From: Terrimicrobium sacchariphilum
GTDB lineage: Bacteria > Verrucomicrobiota > Verrucomicrobiia > Chthoniobacterales > Terrimicrobiaceae
Assembly (NCBI RefSeq): GCF_001613545.1
Contig: NZ_BDCO01000002.1
Coordinates: forward strand, 1,116,001 to 1,180,000
Length of the DNA stretch: 64,000 nucleotides
Direction: 5' to 3'
Under the pieces are notes generated by a model. It was not told where the DNA came from, ran no database searches, and worked only from the letters and a program-made list of their open reading frames with translations. Shown one piece after another: positions 27,174 to 36,533 of this stretch (its first letter is position 1; every line of letters begins with the position of its first letter). Made by a program: the position numbers and the translations under genes.

Positions 27174-28549
27174 ATCCCCTGGCCCATTTTTACCCCTCCT
27201 CGCTGCCTCGCTCCACTCACTTCCGCGCCACGGCCCAGGGGGTGGAGCTCGATGTGCTCGCTCATCCGTCTGCGGATCACACCTCTTTTGAATGCGACGG
27301 CCCGGTGACGATGGAGATCGCTTGCAGCGAGTCCCCCTCCGATGTGAAGGTGCGCCCGCTCCGCCTCGGCATCGAACCGCGCGTCGAGGGGAATCGTATC
27401 CGCTTCGTTGCCCCGGGTCCCCAGGCACTCCAGGTCGAGGTCGATGGTTGCAACCTGCTGTACGTGTATGCACTCGCCCCGGCCCGTCCGGCGCCGCAGG
27501 GTCCCGATGTGCGTGTCTTCCGGAGCGGTGCCGTGCATGAGGCCGGGCTGGTCGTGCTCAGGGATGGCGAAACCTGCTGGATCGAGGCGGGTGCCGTGGT
27601 GCGTGGCAGCATTCGCGCTGCAAATGGCTCGGGATTTCACATCGGCGGCTACGGCATACTCGATGGCGGATACTGGCCGGAGCACGAGGGCCGCTGCCGC
27701 AAGTCCATTGTCCTGGACCATTGCAGCGACTCAGTGGTTGAGGACATTCTCATGCTGGGTCCCACCAGCTGGATGCTGGTCCTCGGCGCGAGCGAGGATA
27801 TCACGGTCGAGGGCATCCGCCAGATCGCCGGCGACATGAGCTCCGATGGCATCGATATCGCAGGTTCGCGCAGGGTGCGCATCTCCGGCTGCTGCCTGCA
27901 TAACGGCGACGACAACATCGCCATCAAGGCGATCTGCAACAAGTCCGGGCAGGACGAGCGCGTTCCCCTCGGGTTCCCAGACGAGGACTGGGACCACACG
28001 GTCGAGGATGTCGTCGTAAGCGGATGCATGCTTTATAATACGCATGGCGGCTCCGCGATGGAGATCGGCTACGAGACGATCACCGAACATATTCGCAACA
28101 TCCGGTTTGAGAATATCGACGTCCTGGCGGTCCATCAGTTCGGCTCGGTCTTCGGCATTCACAATGGCGATCGCGCCCGGGTTGAGAATGTCGTCTGGGA
28201 TGACATCCGCATCGAGCATCACTTTGATACTCTGATCGATTTCCGCGTCCTCCGCTCGCGGTGGAACGTCGACGCCGAGCGCGGCTTTGTCCGCAACATC
28301 CAGATCCGCAATGTCGACGCCCTGCAAAGCGTTCACAATCCCGGCTACACCGTTAGCATTATCAGCGGGTACGACGCAGACCACCCGGTCACAGGGGTGG
28401 CGGTGGAGAACTTCGTGCTCGGCGGAAAACTGGTGCGCAGCGCCGATGATCTCGATCTCGTCACCCGCCACGCGCACGGGATCACCTTTCACGCCCAGCC
28501 TCCGACGCCATCCGCACCTCGCGCGAGCGAACTCCTCGCCACGCCGTAG
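27170..28549 (+). CDS. GH28-like (polygalacturonase-type) right-handed beta-helix protein
   Basis: Protein of 459 residues without a signal peptide, probably a cytoplasmic glycosidase for pectic or related oligosaccharides. GH28-type landmarks are SSDGIDIAGSRRVRI (canonical NTDG), NGDDNIAIK (canonical GDDC) and HGGSAMEIGYE (canonical GHG). The RIK motif is not recognisable, so specificity may differ from polygalacturonase. The start at 27170 is supported by homology beginning soon after and by the ATGA overlap with the upstream remnant; the open frame continues upstream without protein-like sequence. The dehydrogenase at 28656 follows on the same strand after 106 bases. Confidence 0.8.
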   Translation: MNPLAHFYPSSLPRSTHFRATAQGVELDVLAHPSADHTSFECDGPVTMEIACSESPSDVKVRPLRLGIEPRVEGNRIRFVAPGPQALQVEVDGCNLLYVYALAPARPAPQGPDVRVFRSGAVHEAGLVVLRDGETCWIEAGAVVRGSIRAANGSGFHIGGYGILDGGYWPEHEGRCRKSIVLDHCSDSVVEDILMLGPTSWMLVLGASEDITVEGIRQIAGDMSSDGIDIAGSRRVRISGCCLHNGDDNIAIKAICNKSGQDERVPLGFPDEDWDHTVEDVVVSGCMLYNTHGGSAMEIGYETITEHIRNIRFENIDVLAVHQFGSVFGIHNGDRARVENVVWDDIRIEHHFDTLIDFRVLRSRWNVDAERGFVRNIQIRNVDALQSVHNPGYTVSIISGYDADHPVTGVAVENFVLGGKLVRSADDLDLVTRHAHGITFHAQPPTPSAPRASELLATP

Positions 28550-28655
28550 GTCCATCGCGCCCTCCCCACGGGTCAGAAAATTCTCCCGGTCTGCTCCGCC
28601 CCGGCCAGTTCCACCCGGCCCGGCGCAGCACGTTTATTTTCAAACCAAACAATCG

Positions 28656-29651
28656 ATGCAAAAGCTAAAAATAGGAATGGTGGGAGCCGGTTTCATCGCC
28701 GACTGGCACCGCAATGCGTTTATCACCCTGCCCGAGGTGGAGTTTGCCGGCATGTGCCGGAATGACTCCGGGGCCAGCGACCCGCGGGCGACGGAGAACC
28801 AGGCTGCACTGGAGAGGAAGTGCCGCGAGTGGAACATTCCCGTGTATCAAAACTTTGACGCAATGGTGAATGATCCCTCCCTCGATGCCCTCATCATCGG
28901 GAGCATCAATCCCTTTCACCATGCCCAGATCCTCGCAGGTCTCAAGGCGGGCAAGCACCTTCTCGTGGAGAAGCCTGTCGTCACCGACCTCGCGGAGGTC
29001 GACCAGATCAGCGACCTCGCCGCGGCGAGCGGCAAGGTGGTTTTCCCCGGTCACAACTTCGTCTATCGCGGAGCAGTGCAGAAGGCCCGGGCGATCATCG
29101 AGAGCGGTGCGCTCGGTCGTCTCGTCTCCTCCTCATTTATCTCCAGCCACACCATCAGCGAGGCTCACGCCACGGGCTGGCGTGCGAGGAAGTCCCTCTC
29201 CAAGGGCGGTGCGCTGATGGATAGCGGTCATCATCTCGTTTACCAGATGATCTACCTGCTGGGAATGCCTGTCGCGCTCCAGGCCTTCTGCTCCCGGCAG
29301 ATCCTGGTGAATATGGAGGGCGAGGACACGGCTCAGGTCAGCGTGAAGTTTGCCGACGGCTCGGTGGGAGTGATCCTGCAATCCTGGGCCTCCGGGATGG
29401 ACCAGGGGATCAGTGGCATACGCATCCTCGGCGAAAAGGGCAACCTCATCATCACCGATGCCCTCTACCATAATGGCGAGCGCATCGACGGGGATGTCGA
29501 GTACGGCGATTCCTTCAAGGGCCAGGCTCGGGCCTTCGTTGACGCCGTGCGACTTGGCAGGCAGCCTGTCTCCACCCTGGAGGACGTGAAGAATACGCTT
29601 CGCGTCATCTACGCTGCCTACGACGGCGAGGGTACTGTGACCCGGTTTTAA
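28656..29651 (+). CDS. Gfo/Idh/MocA-family oxidoreductase
   Basis: NAD(P)-dependent sugar dehydrogenase-type protein of 331 residues. The N-terminal Rossmann fold has IGMVGAGFIADWH, and the family motif is LLVEKPVV at about 110, with the conserved EKP lysine. The C-terminal alpha/beta domain contains DSGHHLVYQM, whose histidine fits the catalytic position. Start at ATG 28656, right before the Rossmann strand. No signal peptide. Expected role: oxidation or epimerisation of a sugar released by the GH28-like enzyme. A hairpin follows 27 bases after the stop. Confidence 0.85.
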   Translation: MQKLKIGMVGAGFIADWHRNAFITLPEVEFAGMCRNDSGASDPRATENQAALERKCREWNIPVYQNFDAMVNDPSLDALIIGSINPFHHAQILAGLKAGKHLLVEKPVVTDLAEVDQISDLAAASGKVVFPGHNFVYRGAVQKARAIIESGALGRLVSSSFISSHTISEAHATGWRARKSLSKGGALMDSGHHLVYQMIYLLGMPVALQAFCSRQILVNMEGEDTAQVSVKFADGSVGVILQSWASGMDQGISGIRILGEKGNLIITDALYHNGERIDGDVEYGDSFKGQARAFVDAVRLGRQPVSTLEDVKNTLRVIYAAYDGEGTVTRF

Positions 29652-29666
29652 GCCGGGGTCCCCCCG

Positions 29667-29828
29667 TTACAATCTGCTCACGGCGGAGAGCCACGCTCCG
29701 CCGTGGGTGATCCAGCCTTCGTCGGCGAGGGAGGTCGGCGCGTCAAACTCTCGTTTCGGCGGCACATCACAGAAAAACTGCTTGCCGGCGCTGAAGCCGT
29801 TTACGATGGCCCCGCCCGGCGAGGAATT
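29667..29828 (-). pseudogene. Possible C-terminal coding relic
   Basis: A minus-strand frame with no start codon, open from about 29905 to a TAA at 29667. It reads like a real C-terminal tail (GFSAGKQFFCDVPPKREF, then DAPTSLADEGWITHGG) and has about 80 percent G/C at third positions over its last 43 codons. Upstream it is closed by a TGA and shows no ATG, GTG or TTG. It lies directly downstream of the Verru_Chthon A gene. I do not recognise the family. It could be chance. Confidence 0.25.
29679..29705. terminator. Hairpin between convergent genes
   Basis: Perfect 10-bp stem CACGGCGGAG / CTCCGCCGTG with a 7-nt loop, between the convergent dehydrogenase and Verru_Chthon A genes. No clear T-run follows on either strand. 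Confidence 0.55.
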
Positions 29829-29942
29829 CCTGGATGCGAAGAAAAGGCGGCGCGAAAATCCACAACACTTCTCCCTCGTGACTGGCGGGATGAGTCACAG
29901 CCCGGATCGTCGCCGCGATGGTTCCCGGGCGGCGGCAACCCG

Positions 29943-32900
29943 TCAGGGCGAGAAGCGTTTCGCGCTCAGTACGCGGAAGCGATAAAACGAGTCGAGCGTC
30001 GGGTCGGTCGCCGAGTTGTTTGAGGAATAGACGGAAGCCGATGCATAATCGGGGATGCGCGTGTCGGCGGGATCGATGTACCGCTCGATCACCTGCGACC
30101 CCCGGTACTCGCTGGTGACGAGATCCTTGCCCTCGACCCAAGTGCCCGTATCGGTGCGGCTGGATTTCTTCAGCGTCTGCACACGGAAGTGCACCGTGTA
30201 CGTGTTCGACTTTGTCGTCAGCCGGGGATAGATCGTTGCGTAGGGTCGCTCCCGGCTGTTGTCGCCGGTTGGCCGGTGGGTGAGCCAATACGCCGCCATG
30301 CCGTTGTAGGTGGCATTCGCATTGTTGGGATCATTGGGCACGAGCGAGATGCCGCAGATTTCCGCCGCGGAGCGGAAGATGTCCTTCCGGTCGAAACGTT
30401 CGGTGAAGCCCTTGAGCGTCTCCTCCGCATTGATCGGATAGCGCACAGGCAGGGCGGCTTTGTTGCCGGAGTAGGATTTGTAGCGGGTGACATCGCTGTC
30501 GGCCACGGCGATAACCTTCTCCGACTTCAGGACCGCGCGGATGCCCGTATCGCGATTGATATAGGTAAAGGGCACGATCTGGTAATTCATGTTGATCCGT
30601 CCCGCGGTGGAGAGCGGTTCGCTGATCGGGTACGGCTCCACCACCGGCATGCTGAAGAGATCGAGCAGCAGATAGTCCGGCGGCACCGTAAAGGGAGGCC
30701 CGGAGACCGGCGTGCCGAGGCCGCGATGACCCTGTGGCAGCGGGCGAAACAGCAGCGTTTGCCAGGGCTTGTTGGCAAAGACCTCGCTGGGGAGGGAACC
30801 GAACGCCACGGCGGAGGGGATCTGCCGGTTCGGCGAAAAGAGCGTCATCGTCGTGTCATAGGAGGTGCTATGATACTGGTAGTAGGGCGTGCTCGTGCTG
30901 CTCGCGCGGCCATCTCCCTCATCCACCTTGTTGATATAGGGCCCGTCCGAGATATAGCCGAAGCCATTATCCCAGTCGCCCAGCACGGTGCTATTGCCTC
31001 CTCCCATTCGTACGCCCGCGTCATTGGGCGCGCGATAGCCGAAATCATAGGCGACCTGCATCTGCGAGTAGGGACGATAGGAGTCAAAACTGCCATTGCT
31101 GCTGGTGCCGATGCTGTAAGTCTGCGGATAGGTTACGTATCCCGACGGGTTGATCGGGAGCAGCTTCCCGGGAGTCGCGCCGAAGTACGGGTAGTTCATC
31201 GCCGTGCGCAGGGAATGCGCCATGAAGTTGCTCGGGCTGTCATAGTTGACGTTCCTGGCAAAGTAGGACGATGGGACATTGCTCTGGGCGGCGACCATGC
31301 GGGTGTCGCCCTCCGCCACCTCCACGCTCCGCACGACATCCGTGTACTTGCCATCTTCCCGTCGCCCGAGGATCCAGGAGACCGTTTGCCGTTGCCCGGT
31401 ATTTCCGAGATCACCGCGGGCATTGAGACGGCCTCCGTAGTGATTCGCCGCGTTATTCGGCCCGACAAAGGTGCGAAAGTCTCCGAAGACGACCTGTCCG
31501 CCATCCTCCGGGCGCGGGGAGGTCAGAGTGACCACCGTGTTGACCGGGGGGAGATTCGGCACCGGCCAGCCATCAGCCGGGGAGGAGGGGATGTCGATCG
31601 TCAGTTTCTGGATTTCGTTCGCGGGGGTCTGGTTGTCGAGGATGGTGACGGTGATGGTACCGCCGGTGAAGTTGAACTTGCCGCCGACTGGGAAATCCGA
31701 CGCCGTCTCGGTGTAGGCGATGAAGGGATAGACGTCCTGGGAAGTGGTCCCCAGTGTGCCCGATCCCTTGCTGGCGACAAATGGAGCCCAGCCCATCAGG
31801 CCGCCGACAAAGGTCTCGTTGACCAGCGCATCCCATACCGTGAAGGGATACGATTTCCACCCGCCGGAGGGATAGGCCTTGAATGTCGCCGAGGAGGGGA
31901 ACCCCTTCATCGGGACCGTTGGCGTGGTCGGGTCGGTCACGGGTCCCCATTGGAAATTGTTCAGCCCGTCGATCTTCACCTGAAACTTCGGATAAATGTG
32001 CATGAAGCCCCGCGATGGGTCGAAGAACTCCAGGAACAACCCGGCCTGCACCCGGATGTTGCCCGGCTTTACTCCGGTGGGGTTCGAGCTGGCATTCCAG
32101 GCATTCATCGTCACGGGAGGAGTGAGCGATGGGGAGTTTTCCGCGTTCCCGATGAACATGAGGAAAGCCTTGCTCACCGTGGGGAAACGCCCAAAGCCCT
32201 TCGTTCCTGTCTTTTTATCGACGATGGGTATTACCTGTCCCTGCCCGAGCTTTGTGGAATCACCGGGGGCAAAGGGATTGGCGACCCGGGTGTCGTAGAG
32301 ATTCGCGCTGCGGATGTAGTCAAATATCCCGGTGAGGATCTGGTCGCAGTCGGTGGCTCCCGAGGAGTTCTGCGTGTTGTATTTGCTTTGGAAATCCCCT
32401 CCGAATCCCGGGATGGGCTGCGAGGTGAGATGGCGGAGGTAATCCATGAGCATGCGATTGCGGCCGAGGCCGTTGACGGAGCTGGCCGTGGGCAGGTCGA
32501 TGGTGGGACTTTCGCTGCCGCGCTGGGCCGGATCGGTGCTGCGCTGGAAGAAATACTGGTATCCGTTGATGGTGGAGCAAAAGGCGATCTGCTGGTCAAA
32601 CACGCTGCGATTGCTGGCGCCTGTGCTGCTGCTGATCGGCCAGATGGCCACCCGTGGCTTGTTGAAGAGATTGACGTCGGGCGCGCGGCTGTTCGCCGTG
32701 AGGAAGAAGCGCCCCCGCGCGAGCTGCTCCTTCGTCAGCCCCTGCAGGGCTCGGGTGGACCCCGAGAGAGTGGGGGCAAAGATCAGTTCGTCGATCGTGG
32801 CATAGAGACGATCCGAGTCGAGGGAGAGCGACGGGATGGTGGACGCTCCGGTCTTCACCGTCTGTACGGTGCCGCCCTGCGACCCTCCGCCGACGATGCG

Positions 32901-33923
32901 GGGCGTGATCGCGTAGATCTGGTTTGCCGTGAGCGTGGGAAAGACGACGCTCAGGCTCGTCATGGCCGGGTGGCCGGGATAACGCTGAAACTCCCGGTTC
33001 ATCGGCTGGTTCAGCGAGAGAGTCGTTGTGTCCTCGTCGGAAAGGAAGCGGGGCATGTCCATGTACGTGCCCTCGGAGGCTGTATTGACGTTGACCTTGC
33101 AGGTATCGTCGTCGGTCCAGAAGGCGATGCGTCCGGTGATGGGATTGCTGGCGGTCGGGCGCTTCGAGGCCGGGGCGTTGTCAAAGGTTGCCGTGGTGCT
33201 GCTGGTGTCGTCTGCCACCGTGACCGTGCCATCCTGGAGCACGTAGAGCCATTTCGTCGGCATCGGCACCGGCGTGTTGGTTACCGAGATGGCGCTGCCC
33301 GGGCTGTAGCTCACCTTGGACGGATCGACCGAGAAGCCCTCGACATCCGGCAGCCCGTCGCCATCGGCATCGTACCCCAGGTAGGCCGGCACGCTGGCTC
33401 CGGCGCGGTTTTTTGACAGCGAGCGAATGGCATTGCCGTCGAGGATGGGAAACACGGCGGTGTTCCCGGAGACGACCGGGCTGTTCAGGTCCGTATAAAG
33501 TGCCGGCTTGGTGCTCCACTGCGTATTGACATCCGACACGCCCGGCGTGAAGGAGGCGACCTGCGAGGAGGGCACCACCATGGCGTCGGAGGAGTACAGT
33601 TTGTAATACGCCTTGGCTGCGCCTGTTTGATCGTAGACCCGGATCATTCCCGGCTGTGAGGCCCACGTCTCCTGCACCCCGTGAGAGGTCGCAGCCTGGA
33701 TCGCCCCGATGGCTATCTGCGCCGCGGAGTCCGCCAGTTGCTTCGACCGGGCGCCGTCGGCGTAACCTTTGGCGCCGGAGTGCTCGGTCGTGACGTTCGA
33801 GAGAAAGGCGATGATGAGCGCGGTGATGAGCACCAGGAAGGCGAGCACGAGCACCAGGGCCATGCCCCGTGTGTGATACCCGGCAGAGAGCAATATTCCG
33901 TCGCCTCGATGGGGAGTTCTCAT
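29943..33923 (-). CDS. Verru_Chthon cassette protein A
   Basis: Very long protein (1326 residues) of the Verru_Chthon cassette A family, known from Verrucomicrobium and Chthoniobacter genomes. The N terminus has one membrane segment, GMALVLVLAFLVLITALIIAFL, preceded by a short basic leader, as in PilX/pseudopilin-like proteins. The rest is a large extracytoplasmic region rich in S, T, P and Y with no catalytic motif I recognise, ending in FYRFRVLSAKRFSP. It is the last of four overlapping or nearly abutting genes (D, B, C, A), with 7 bp to C. The family's function is not established; association with three pilin-like partners suggests a surface or secretion complex. Confidence 0.85.
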   Translation of the reverse strand: MRTPHRGDGILLSAGYHTRGMALVLVLAFLVLITALIIAFLSNVTTEHSGAKGYADGARSKQLADSAAQIAIGAIQAATSHGVQETWASQPGMIRVYDQTGAAKAYYKLYSSDAMVVPSSQVASFTPGVSDVNTQWSTKPALYTDLNSPVVSGNTAVFPILDGNAIRSLSKNRAGASVPAYLGYDADGDGLPDVEGFSVDPSKVSYSPGSAISVTNTPVPMPTKWLYVLQDGTVTVADDTSSTTATFDNAPASKRPTASNPITGRIAFWTDDDTCKVNVNTASEGTYMDMPRFLSDEDTTTLSLNQPMNREFQRYPGHPAMTSLSVVFPTLTANQIYAITPRIVGGGSQGGTVQTVKTGASTIPSLSLDSDRLYATIDELIFAPTLSGSTRALQGLTKEQLARGRFFLTANSRAPDVNLFNKPRVAIWPISSSTGASNRSVFDQQIAFCSTINGYQYFFQRSTDPAQRGSESPTIDLPTASSVNGLGRNRMLMDYLRHLTSQPIPGFGGDFQSKYNTQNSSGATDCDQILTGIFDYIRSANLYDTRVANPFAPGDSTKLGQGQVIPIVDKKTGTKGFGRFPTVSKAFLMFIGNAENSPSLTPPVTMNAWNASSNPTGVKPGNIRVQAGLFLEFFDPSRGFMHIYPKFQVKIDGLNNFQWGPVTDPTTPTVPMKGFPSSATFKAYPSGGWKSYPFTVWDALVNETFVGGLMGWAPFVASKGSGTLGTTSQDVYPFIAYTETASDFPVGGKFNFTGGTITVTILDNQTPANEIQKLTIDIPSSPADGWPVPNLPPVNTVVTLTSPRPEDGGQVVFGDFRTFVGPNNAANHYGGRLNARGDLGNTGQRQTVSWILGRREDGKYTDVVRSVEVAEGDTRMVAAQSNVPSSYFARNVNYDSPSNFMAHSLRTAMNYPYFGATPGKLLPINPSGYVTYPQTYSIGTSSNGSFDSYRPYSQMQVAYDFGYRAPNDAGVRMGGGNSTVLGDWDNGFGYISDGPYINKVDEGDGRASSTSTPYYQYHSTSYDTTMTLFSPNRQIPSAVAFGSLPSEVFANKPWQTLLFRPLPQGHRGLGTPVSGPPFTVPPDYLLLDLFSMPVVEPYPISEPLSTAGRINMNYQIVPFTYINRDTGIRAVLKSEKVIAVADSDVTRYKSYSGNKAALPVRYPINAEETLKGFTERFDRKDIFRSAAEICGISLVPNDPNNANATYNGMAAYWLTHRPTGDNSRERPYATIYPRLTTKSNTYTVHFRVQTLKKSSRTDTGTWVEGKDLVTSEYRGSQVIERYIDPADTRIPDYASASVYSSNNSATDPTLDSFYRFRVLSAKRFSP

Positions 33924-33930
33924 GGCAGAG

Positions 33931-34995
33931 CTAGTTGGACTGCTCCCGGCTCCACTTCGCCGCCTTGAGGGCGACGTTCATGGTAAAGATCCGGTAGCTG
34001 AGGTTGAGTGATTTCAGGTTGCTCTCGAGCTGCTTCAGGTCACGGTCGTACATGTTGGCATTCGAGAATTCGCAGCCGGCATAGATGGGCCCCATGTTGG
34101 GTGGAGAGTCTCCGGTTTGCAGGCGGTTGAAGGATGTTTCATCGACCGCGACCATGGTTACCTGGACCACGGGCGGCAGCTGGTTCTTCGAGTTGATCGT
34201 GGGATCTGACTTCCCGACCGTGGAGTCGTAGAGATAGGTCGGCGCGAGCTTGGTGCCGGTCGTATCCTCCTGGCTCGAGAGTTTGGGGAGGAGGATGAGG
34301 GCGACGACATTCTCCGCCAGCACACGCACCGGCCGGGTGGACGCCGTGTACGGCGAGGTGCCATCGACGGCCGACTTGAACCACGAGACGCCATTGTAGC
34401 CCGCATTGCCGCCGGAGGATTTCTGGGCCTCATCGTAGAGAGAAAAGGACTCGGCCGGGCCCACGAGTTCCATCAGGCGGGAGCGATACCTTTCCCGGGG
34501 AGGGTTTGCTCCCTGGTTGACGAAGCCGGGTCGCCAGTCCTTGTCGCTGCCAAACTCGAGAAAAAATCCGCACGTGTTCAGCAGGGTGCCGAGGTCGGAG
34601 TAGTTCGTGTCATTGACATTGCCTAATGGGGCGGTGAAAAACACTCCGTGAGTCTTCGCATCCGGGTTGGAGAGTATGCTCGAGGCCGGTCCGCTCAGGA
34701 ACCTTAGCTCCGATTGCCGGGAGTACGTGGTCGGATTGTTGGGATTATCATAGTCCCAATACGGATTGAGCGTAGCCTGGCTTAGCTTGCTCGTGATCGA
34801 TTCAAACGCCTCCCGCGCGCCACGAAACTCCTCGATGCGCCCGCTTGCATATCCCCATGTCTTCCGGGTGGCGTCGATGATCGATGCGATGATCAGGAGC
34901 AGCAGCGCCAGGATCGCCACCGAGACGAGCAGCTCGATCAAGGTAAACCCCCGCAGTCGCCGGGGATGCGGGTCGGCTGCAAACACGACACTCAT
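33931..34995 (-). CDS. Verru_Chthon cassette protein C (pseudopilin-like)
   Basis: Protein of 354 residues with a type IV pilin-like start: short basic leader, RGFTLIELLVSVAILALLLLI. A prepilin peptidase would cut before the phenylalanine and methylate it. The body carries the cassette-C signature (ATLNPYWDYDN, then SELRFLSGPA) and ends with a region expected to lie outside the membrane. Its ATG overlaps the stop codon of gene B as ATGA, which indicates coupled translation and fixes the start. Length and organisation match a minor-pseudopilin role, comparable to GspJ-type proteins but longer. Confidence 0.85.
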   Translation of the reverse strand: MSVVFAADPHPRRLRGFTLIELLVSVAILALLLLIIASIIDATRKTWGYASGRIEEFRGAREAFESITSKLSQATLNPYWDYDNPNNPTTYSRQSELRFLSGPASSILSNPDAKTHGVFFTAPLGNVNDTNYSDLGTLLNTCGFFLEFGSDKDWRPGFVNQGANPPRERYRSRLMELVGPAESFSLYDEAQKSSGGNAGYNGVSWFKSAVDGTSPYTASTRPVRVLAENVVALILLPKLSSQEDTTGTKLAPTYLYDSTVGKSDPTINSKNQLPPVVQVTMVAVDETSFNRLQTGDSPPNMGPIYAGCEFSNANMYDRDLKQLESNLKSLNLSYRIFTMNVALKAAKWSREQSN

Positions 34996-35531
34996 CGATT
35001 TTTCGCGACAAAGGCCTCGGTGGTCACCATGCCCACCGATCGATCATTCCACATCCCGGTTGAGCCATCGGTGGCCAGCGAGCGATTGCCGGGATTATTG
35101 ACGATCTGGATCGTCACGGTCGCGAGATTGCCGTTGCTTGCCGGGGTGGAGCCGCCTCCCGGCAGGTCGGTGGTGGGATTGATCCACGTCTTGACATGAT
35201 AGACTGCCGAAGATGGCATCGTGACTTCAGAACCCTGGTCATCAAAGTACCGCGTCGTGGAAGGGAAAAGAAACGGCGAGGTATGTCCCCCGACGAGTAC
35301 GTCAAAATCCGTCTGCTGAATGTCATTGAGGATGCGCTGCGTGATCTGCGCCCCGATCGAGGCGTCGACCGCACGGCGGAACGTCTGCAGCCCGACCGGG
35401 AGCACTCCCACCAGCGCGACAAAGGCAAATGCCACGATGCCAATGGCGATGGTGACCTCCACCAGGCTGAAGGCCCGGCGCGCCGCTCCGCCGCGACGAT
35501 GCCTAAGGATGATAGATGCGTGTCCGCCCAT
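34992..35531 (-). CDS. Verru_Chthon cassette protein B (pseudopilin-like)
   Basis: Pilin-like protein of 179 residues. A basic leader (HRRGGAARR) precedes AFSLVEVTIAIGIVAFAFVA, a prepilin-type N-terminal helix with alanine before the phenylalanine. The following VLPVGLQTFRRAVDAS and QITQRILNDIQQTDFD segments are typical of cassette B. Start ATG 35531 gives a short leader and overlaps the end of gene D by 29 bp; the longer frame to 35600 would add an implausible leader. The stop overlaps the start of gene C. Likely a GspI/V-like minor pseudopilin. Confidence 0.8.
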   Translation of the reverse strand: MGGHASIILRHRRGGAARRAFSLVEVTIAIGIVAFAFVALVGVLPVGLQTFRRAVDASIGAQITQRILNDIQQTDFDVLVGGHTSPFLFPSTTRYFDDQGSEVTMPSSAVYHVKTWINPTTDLPGGGSTPASNGNLATVTIQIVNNPGNRSLATDGSTGMWNDRSVGMVTTEAFVAKNR

Positions 35532-36195
35532 TTGCCGGATCGATTTGAACGGTTGAGTAGTCCGAGGGCGCCTTGGCCAGGCCATCACCTTCGGACGCAT
35601 GATGCAAAGTCAGAAACCATGAGGCGCTCGACGGGGAAAGATCGGTCGAACCATCCGGCATGAAGCGAAACTTCACGCATCGATAGGATTTTCCAATTTC
35701 CGGCAGCGAATACCCGACCTCGGCTCCGCTGGCCACCGCCGGGGAGAGTCCTCCACTACTCGTGGCCGTAATGATCGAGGAAAGAGTGGATTGCGAATCG
35801 GAGGTTCCGGAGTCGATGAGGATCGAGGACGGCAGACGATACACACGACTGAGCGGCGATGCCGTGCCGGAGTCGAGGATCTCAAAGGTCTGAAGCGCGC
35901 GGTACTTTCCGTCGCCGGTTTCCGGCGAGGCGGCATATTGATAGAGCCTCACCTCCACGCTGCGGTTTTTTGCGATCGCCATCTGCCGGGCCAGCCCGAG
36001 CTGCTCGCTCAGGATCTGCGCTCCGGTGCGCAGGTCGGAGGCTCGCATGACCGACGATACCGCTGGCATGGTGAACGATGCCAGGATGCCAAACACCGCA
36101 ATGACGGCGAGCAATTCCAGCAAGGAAAATCCCGCATCACGCCGACGCGGCGCGACGCTGCGATATATCCGGTTTTTTTCGACGGAATTAGCCAT
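35503..36195 (-). CDS. Verru_Chthon cassette protein D (pseudopilin-like)
   Basis: First gene of the cassette; 230 residues. The leader MANSVEKNRIYRSVAPRRRD ends before AGFSLLELLAVIAVFGILASF, the prepilin helix with the conserved glutamate at mature position 5. It is followed by the GspH/FimT-like region (QILSEQLGLARQMAIAKNR, then VEVRLYQYA). Start ATG 36195 is preferred over ATG 36252 because it leaves a normal leader. No clear ribosome site. Operator-like palindromes at 36319 and 36534 lie upstream, so expression may be sugar-controlled. Confidence 0.8.
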   Translation of the reverse strand: MANSVEKNRIYRSVAPRRRDAGFSLLELLAVIAVFGILASFTMPAVSSVMRASDLRTGAQILSEQLGLARQMAIAKNRSVEVRLYQYAASPETGDGKYRALQTFEILDSGTASPLSRVYRLPSSILIDSGTSDSQSTLSSIITATSSGGLSPAVASGAEVGYSLPEIGKSYRCVKFRFMPDGSTDLSPSSASWFLTLHHASEGDGLAKAPSDYSTVQIDPANGRTRIYHP

Positions 36196-36318
36196 CAAGG
36201 GACACAGAACCACATCTGAATTCGTGGGAGGAATCATGGGGGAAAGCTGCATGGGAATATCCTATGGAAATTTTTCAAACACCAGACACTGCTGGAATCG
36301 AATCCGGGATTTTCGTCG

Positions 36319-36334
36319 ATTTGTTTAAATAATT
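36319..36334 (+). promoter_or_regulatory. Operator-like site, TTTGTTT family
   Basis: ATTTGTTTAAATAATT matches the perfect palindrome at 24814 in 14 of 16 bases. It is located 124 bp upstream of the first Verru_Chthon cassette gene. Confidence 0.45.
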
Positions 36335-36533
36335 TCAGGCATCACCTGAGAATTTTTGGGGAGATATGTCGTCATCGGAGAGCACCTCGCAGCACCGCCT
36401 CCCGGGTCACGCTGGTAAATTTGCGGCGACCTGGATGGGGCCTCGTCACGAAACGCCTTCCATCTGTCACAAGGTTAAAACGGGTAGTTACAAAGTAAAG
36501 AGGTCGCCGCCAGCCGACACGGGTATTTCAATA

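Noticed and set aside
30189-33416. Very long plus-strand open frame opposite the Verru_Chthon A gene
   Set aside because: It is the antisense of a well-supported gene; the translation is rich in R, G, H and A with no domains or membrane pattern, as expected from a GC-rich strand.
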